A stretch of 64,000 nt of DNA from Kribbella catacumbae DSM 19601 (GTDB lineage: Bacteria; Actinomycetota; Actinomycetes; Propionibacteriales; Kribbellaceae), in NCBI RefSeq assembly GCF_000372465.1, contig NZ_AQUZ01000027.1:59331-123330 (forward strand). Direction: 5' to 3'. Shown here in pieces: positions 62,126 through 64,000 of the stretch. The position numbers and the translations under genes were made by a program. Numbering within the stretch: position 1 is the first letter of the stretch; every line of letters begins with the position of its first letter. The notes below the pieces were generated by a model. It was not told where the DNA came from, searched no databases, and saw nothing but the letters and a program-made list of their open reading frames with translations.

Positions 62126-62138
62126 AGAAAGCCTTTCT
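62126..62138. promoter_or_regulatory. Palindrome over the RBS of the VOC gene
   Basis: AGAAAGCCTTTCT, with 6-bp arms, overlaps the AAAGG Shine-Dalgarno of the VOC gene. It could act as a mRNA hairpin or operator. Confidence 0.35.
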
Positions 62139-62169
62139 AGAACCTTGTCTCCCGCTAACAACAGCAACG

Positions 62170-62921
62170 TCGGAACAGAGCTGCGGATCTCGACATGGGC
62201 CACGTGTTCCATTGGGCTGCGAGGCGGTGGAGGCCCTCGGCGAGGAGGGTTGGGGGGCGGCAAAGGAGATTCGAAGCCAGTTGTCGAGGGCGTCCTGGCA
62301 GCTGAAGGTTGGGCCGGCGAAGATGTCTACTCCGGCGCGGCCGGCGCGTTCGGCGTACGCCGTCGCCGACTGGCCTGCGGGGAGCTCGATCCAGAGGGAT
62401 GCGCCACCGGCGGGGACGATCGGTCGCCAGTCGGGCAACTCCTCGGCGAGGAACTGGAGGGTGAACTCGCGCGCGACGCTCAGGTTGCGCGGCGATAGGC
62501 CCAAGCCTCGGCCGCCCGGTCGAGCAGCCGGGCGGTGACGACCTGGGCGGGGATCGACATCTTCAGCTCCCTTGACGACCGCGAGGCGTTCGACTAGGCG
62601 CCGGTCGGCCCGGAGCCAACCGACTCGGAGGCCACCCCAGAACGCCTTGCTGGCCGAGCCGAGCGACGCCGTCGGGTCCACTCGGTACGCCGATCAGCTT
62701 GCGCCGACACCACGCAGTACCTCGATCGCGCCGCGGAACGTGGGTTCTTCCACGACGACTGTGCCGCCCGGTTCGACCAGGCCTCGGCGACGATCTGCAT
62801 CGCCTGCTGTGCTCCGCGGGTCACGAGGATCTGTCCTGGGTCCGTCGGCAAGCCGAGAGGCGAGTAGTAGTTGGCCACCGCAGTTCGCAAGATCGGCAGG
62901 CCGCGAGGAACGTAGCCTTGG
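62170..62921 (-). pseudogene. MocR-type (GntR/aminotransferase) gene, decayed
   Basis: Minus-strand pieces in different frames add up to the PLP domain of a MocR regulator: GYVPRGLPILRTAVANYYS (~62920), QILVTRGAQQAMQIV, VVVEEPTFRGAIEVL (~62750), SLGSASKAFWGGLRVGWLRADRRL (SxxK lysine, ~62660), then TLQFLAEELPDWRP and LRISFAAP (~62300), ending LLAEGLHRLAAQW in a further frame. Short deletions separate the pieces. The GntR-type DNA-binding N-terminus is absent. The PLP lysine is retained. Confidence 0.75.
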
Positions 62922-63101
62922 GATGTCGCCGACGGCGAGTTCCGCCTCCTCGGCGAAGGCACCCTCGACCTGGACGAACTCTTCGCCACCTTGCACACCA
63001 TCAACTACACCGGCTGGCTATGCGTCGACGAGGAAACCAGCGCCGACCTACTAGACGCGATGGAGTTGTCGCTACGGTACGTCCGGCAACGCGTGGGCTA
63101 A
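62922..63101 (+). pseudogene. C-terminal fragment of a sugar-phosphate isomerase/epimerase
   Basis: Sixty codons end in TAA: GEFRLLGEGTLDLDELFATL, then NYTGWLCVDEETS and SLRYVRQRVG. This is the last TIM-barrel strand and helix of xylose-isomerase-like sugar-phosphate isomerases (GE-G--D, W---E). It is joined head-on to the MocR remnant at 62921 and has no start of its own. From 63102 to 63347 nothing is recognisable. Confidence 0.7.
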
Positions 63102-63347
63102 CTCGGTCCGGGCACACACCTGGCAGCCAGACCAGGTGACGACAGACTTCAGCGGCCGGCCCGGACCTCCAGCCCATCAATACTCCGCTCCCCGCCGACC
63201 CTTCGTGCTCACGCCCTCACCCCTGACCACCCCTTTGATGGCCTGGACGTCCGCACCCCGGGACGGACGCAAGCGACACCCCGGTACTCCGACCGCCGGG
63301 TCGCCGCCGCTCACGGATGTCCACCGGCTACCTGGTACGACTGATGC

Positions 63348-63875
63348 ATGGAGCATCGCTGGCCGATTGTGGTGACTGGGCTACCGGGCACGGGCAAGTC
63401 GACGCTGGCCGATCGATTGGCCCGAGAGATCGCCGCGCCCGCGTTCGCCGGCGACTGGTTGCTGGGGGCAATGAAGCCGCATGATGCACTGCGCGGACTG
63501 GATCGACCGAAAATGCTCGCCATGTACTACGACCTGCTGGGAACGCTTGTCGCGCGGCCGTTGATGCTCGGGCAGTCGGCGATCGTCGATTGCCTGGTCT
63601 CCGAAGAGATCGTGGCGCGCTGGCGAGAACTCGCCGAACACCACAGTGCGCGATTGCGTGTGGTGGAGTGCGTTTGCTCGGACGAGCTCGAGCACCGACG
63701 GCGGCTCGAGGGCCGGCGCAGAGAAATCCCGGGCTGGCACGAGGTCGACTGGGCCCACGTCGAGCGAATGCGAGCGGAGTACCCACCGCTCAGCTCGCCC
63801 GATCTCCTCCTCGACGCCATCGATCCCATCGACTCGAACCTCGACAAGATCCGTCACCGCATCCCGACGACCTGA
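63348..63875 (+). CDS. P-loop kinase-like ATPase
   Basis: A 175-residue AAA_33-type small-molecule kinase fold. Walker A VVTGLPGTGKSTLADRLA, then ALRGLDR and a C-terminal DAIDP. The second half has Arg-rich helices (ELEHRRRLEGRRREIPGW) suited to a lid. The size matches nucleoside or antibiotic kinases. The substrate is unknown. Confidence 0.75.
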   Translation: MEHRWPIVVTGLPGTGKSTLADRLAREIAAPAFAGDWLLGAMKPHDALRGLDRPKMLAMYYDLLGTLVARPLMLGQSAIVDCLVSEEIVARWRELAEHHSARLRVVECVCSDELEHRRRLEGRRREIPGWHEVDWAHVERMRAEYPPLSSPDLLLDAIDPIDSNLDKIRHRIPTT

Positions 63876-63983
63876 GACAGTAAGCCTACAGCTTTCCGGC
63901 GTTTCCTGGATGTGAGGTTTCCCCTTGTGGATAAGGGGATTCAGGCCCGGAAACTGTCGGCGGCCTCGTCTAGCCTTAGCGGT

Positions 63984-64000
63984 ATGGACGATCGTGCAGC
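63984..64000 (+). CDS. Start of a further gene (cut by window edge)
   Basis: ATG 63984 opens MDDRA and the window ends after 17 bases. TAGCCT (63971-63976) is eight bases upstream, so this could be a leaderless gene. No product can be assigned. Confidence 0.3.

Noticed and set aside
1..64000. CRISPR array, tRNA or rRNA, prophage or IS elements
   Set aside because: No repeated spacer array, cloverleaf, rRNA core, transposase or phage structural gene was recognised on either strand; weak tRNA signals could still be missed by eye.

Overview
The window is high-GC DNA from an actinomycete, with GTG starts, rare TTA codons, two carbohydrate ABC operons without their own ATPase, LacI, GntR and TetR regulators and several Ser/Thr kinases. 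The gene mix (free cellulases, sugar regulons, ECF42/DGPF pair) fits a soil actinomycete such as Kribbella or a relative; the genus is an inference. I saw no rRNA, tRNA, CRISPR array, prophage or insertion sequence.

Layout. 0-3.8 kb: a MarR gene cut by the window edge, a divergent MMPL exporter and a ferritin-like diiron protein. 3.9-9.0 kb: a five-gene aromatic or steroid-type ring-degradation operon with a divergent GntR/FCD regulator. 9.0-12.7 kb: GH3 beta-glucosidase with PA14, divergent TetR, and a roughly 200-residue P450-like protein. 12.9-13.35 kb: gene fragments. 13.35-20.3 kb: a four-gene operon (DapA-like, DegT aminotransferase, degenerate and intact amidohydrolases) divergent from a damaged sugar ABC transporter and a damaged epimerase. 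20.3-26.0 kb: a LacI-controlled amino-sugar locus (Gfo/Idh, LacI, NagB-like, NagA-like) followed by two Gfo/Idh genes joined by a deletion. 26.2-37.5 kb: a secreted beta-propeller protein and a free-cellulase set, GH6-GH5 divergent from GH9-GH48, with two perfect CebR-type boxes between them. 37.6-43.8 kb: a LacI-controlled sugar ABC operon with ThuA-like and Gfo/Idh genes. 43.8-46.9 kb: two exported sensor-like proteins, an ECF sigma factor and a Ser/Thr kinase. 46.9-49.1 kb: a DUF1704 (MATCAP-like) metallopeptidase overlapping an ATP-grasp ligase. 49.2-50.9 kb: a decayed STAND/TPR regulator. 51.1-57.7 kb: PIMT, a kinase divergent from a signal-less ligand-binding protein, a long inverted repeat, a WYL regulator and a three-gene ABC exporter. 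57.8-64 kb: a DGPF/ECF42 pair, PadR with a membrane protein, a DUF4184 protein, a VOC protein, decayed MocR and sugar-isomerase fragments, a P-loop kinase and the first codons of one more gene.

How it works together. The central part (9-44 kb) reads as a carbohydrate island. Secreted GH5, GH6, GH9 and GH48 enzymes attack cellulose, GH3 can finish oligomers, and binding-protein transporters import products. Three operator families can be read directly: TGGGAGCGCTCCCA (cellulases), TGCAACCGGTTGCA (amino-sugar genes) and ACGGTCATGACCGT (DapA/DegT operon, its transporter, the propeller gene and a Gfo/Idh gene). The regulator for the last family is not obvious in the window.

A recurrent oddity is genes with internal pieces missing (13, 17-20, 25, 49-51 and 62-63 kb). 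This is either real deletion-driven decay or a systematic assembly problem.
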